From assembly GCF_905404315.1 (NCBI RefSeq), contig NC_066265.1, forward strand, positions 28,792,501 to 28,856,500: a stretch of DNA of 64,000 nucleotides, written 5' to 3'. The notes beneath the pieces are model-generated. The model worked only from the letters and a program-made list of their open reading frames with translations, was not told where the DNA came from and did no database searches. Positions within the stretch are counted from its first letter, which is position 1, and each line of letters opens with the position of its first letter. Shown piece by piece: positions 63,701 to 64,000 of this stretch. The stretch comes from Leptidea sinapis (Eukaryota; Arthropoda; Insecta; Lepidoptera; Pieridae). A program made the position numbers and the translations under genes.

Positions 63701-64000
63701 TGAATTCATTGTTTGTGTAAGAATGCTTCGTGAACATGATGGTCGTGTTTACTGTCATAAGTAATTATCCGCTTCCGGTCTTGCTGGAAACACCAGGTAC
63801 ATTAAGAAAAACATATTTCTGAGAAATACAAATAAATATAAAATATATTTTAAGGATTTAAAAGCGTTAACAACTGAACTCTTAATTATAAATAAACACT
63901 CAATAATCAGCGCGCAGATGAATTGTCTCTTGTCACTGTCACTGCACTTAGAATAGGTACCTATATCCACGAGTACGTCGATATAATCGATATACTACGT
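63701..64000. other. Unassigned end of window
   Basis: A 71-codon minus ORF without motif. Nothing else recognised. Confidence 0.35.

Noticed and set aside
1..64000. CRISPR array, bacterial operon or plasmid features
   Set aside because: No spaced direct-repeat array, no ribosome-binding-site-led ORF series; content is eukaryotic throughout.

Overview
This looks like a stretch of a lepidopteran (butterfly or moth) nuclear genome. It is AT-rich, has almost no long open reading frames, and is packed with interspersed repeats. The repeat types (RTE-like and Jockey/CR1-like LINE 3' ends, a tRNA-derived SINE, a Tc1 and a mariner element, many small palindromic elements) resemble those I know from Lepidoptera. 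A nymphalid butterfly is my guess, but no marker gene fixes the species. No bacterial operon, CRISPR array, rRNA or complete tRNA gene is visible.

Layout. 1-9.7 kb: LINE, SINE and small-repeat debris, with a nearly complete Tc1 element (4927-6490) inserted in an older LINE and a 5'-truncated R1-like LINE (8563-9149) with an 11-bp target-site duplication. 9.7-18.3 kb: AT-rich sequence with two roughly 160-bp elements that each carry a hammerhead-ribozyme motif and are bounded by 12- and 15-bp target duplications. A CpG-rich promoter-like block lies at 13.45-13.86 kb. 18.3-34 kb: mixed repeats with several short unexplained open frames. 34-46 kb: a truncated mariner, LINE 3' ends, two related MITEs, and GC-rich patches. 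46.7-47.4 kb: a near-perfect 127-bp tandem duplication followed by the best-looking protein-coding exon of the window (47266-47428). 50-60 kb: more LINE fragments, including two clean nested insertions. 60-64 kb: one candidate start exon, foldback elements and dispersed repeats.

Host genes. No host gene can be named. Several short GC-rich open frames with plausible splice signals suggest that the window lies largely in introns or between genes: 47266-47428 (+), 60775-60837 (-), 38351-38395 (-), 16484-16654 (-), and 20.9 kb (strand ambiguous). They are listed as candidates at low to moderate confidence. The only long ORF is the Tc1 transposase, and its N-terminus looks damaged.

Best lead: the two hammerhead-ribozyme elements. 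They share catalytic core, stems and an upstream hairpin, show a compensatory base-pair difference in stem I, and have separate target-site duplications. That fits a small, self-cleaving, retrotransposed non-autonomous family. Repeat-family names used below (repeat alpha and so on) are my working labels.
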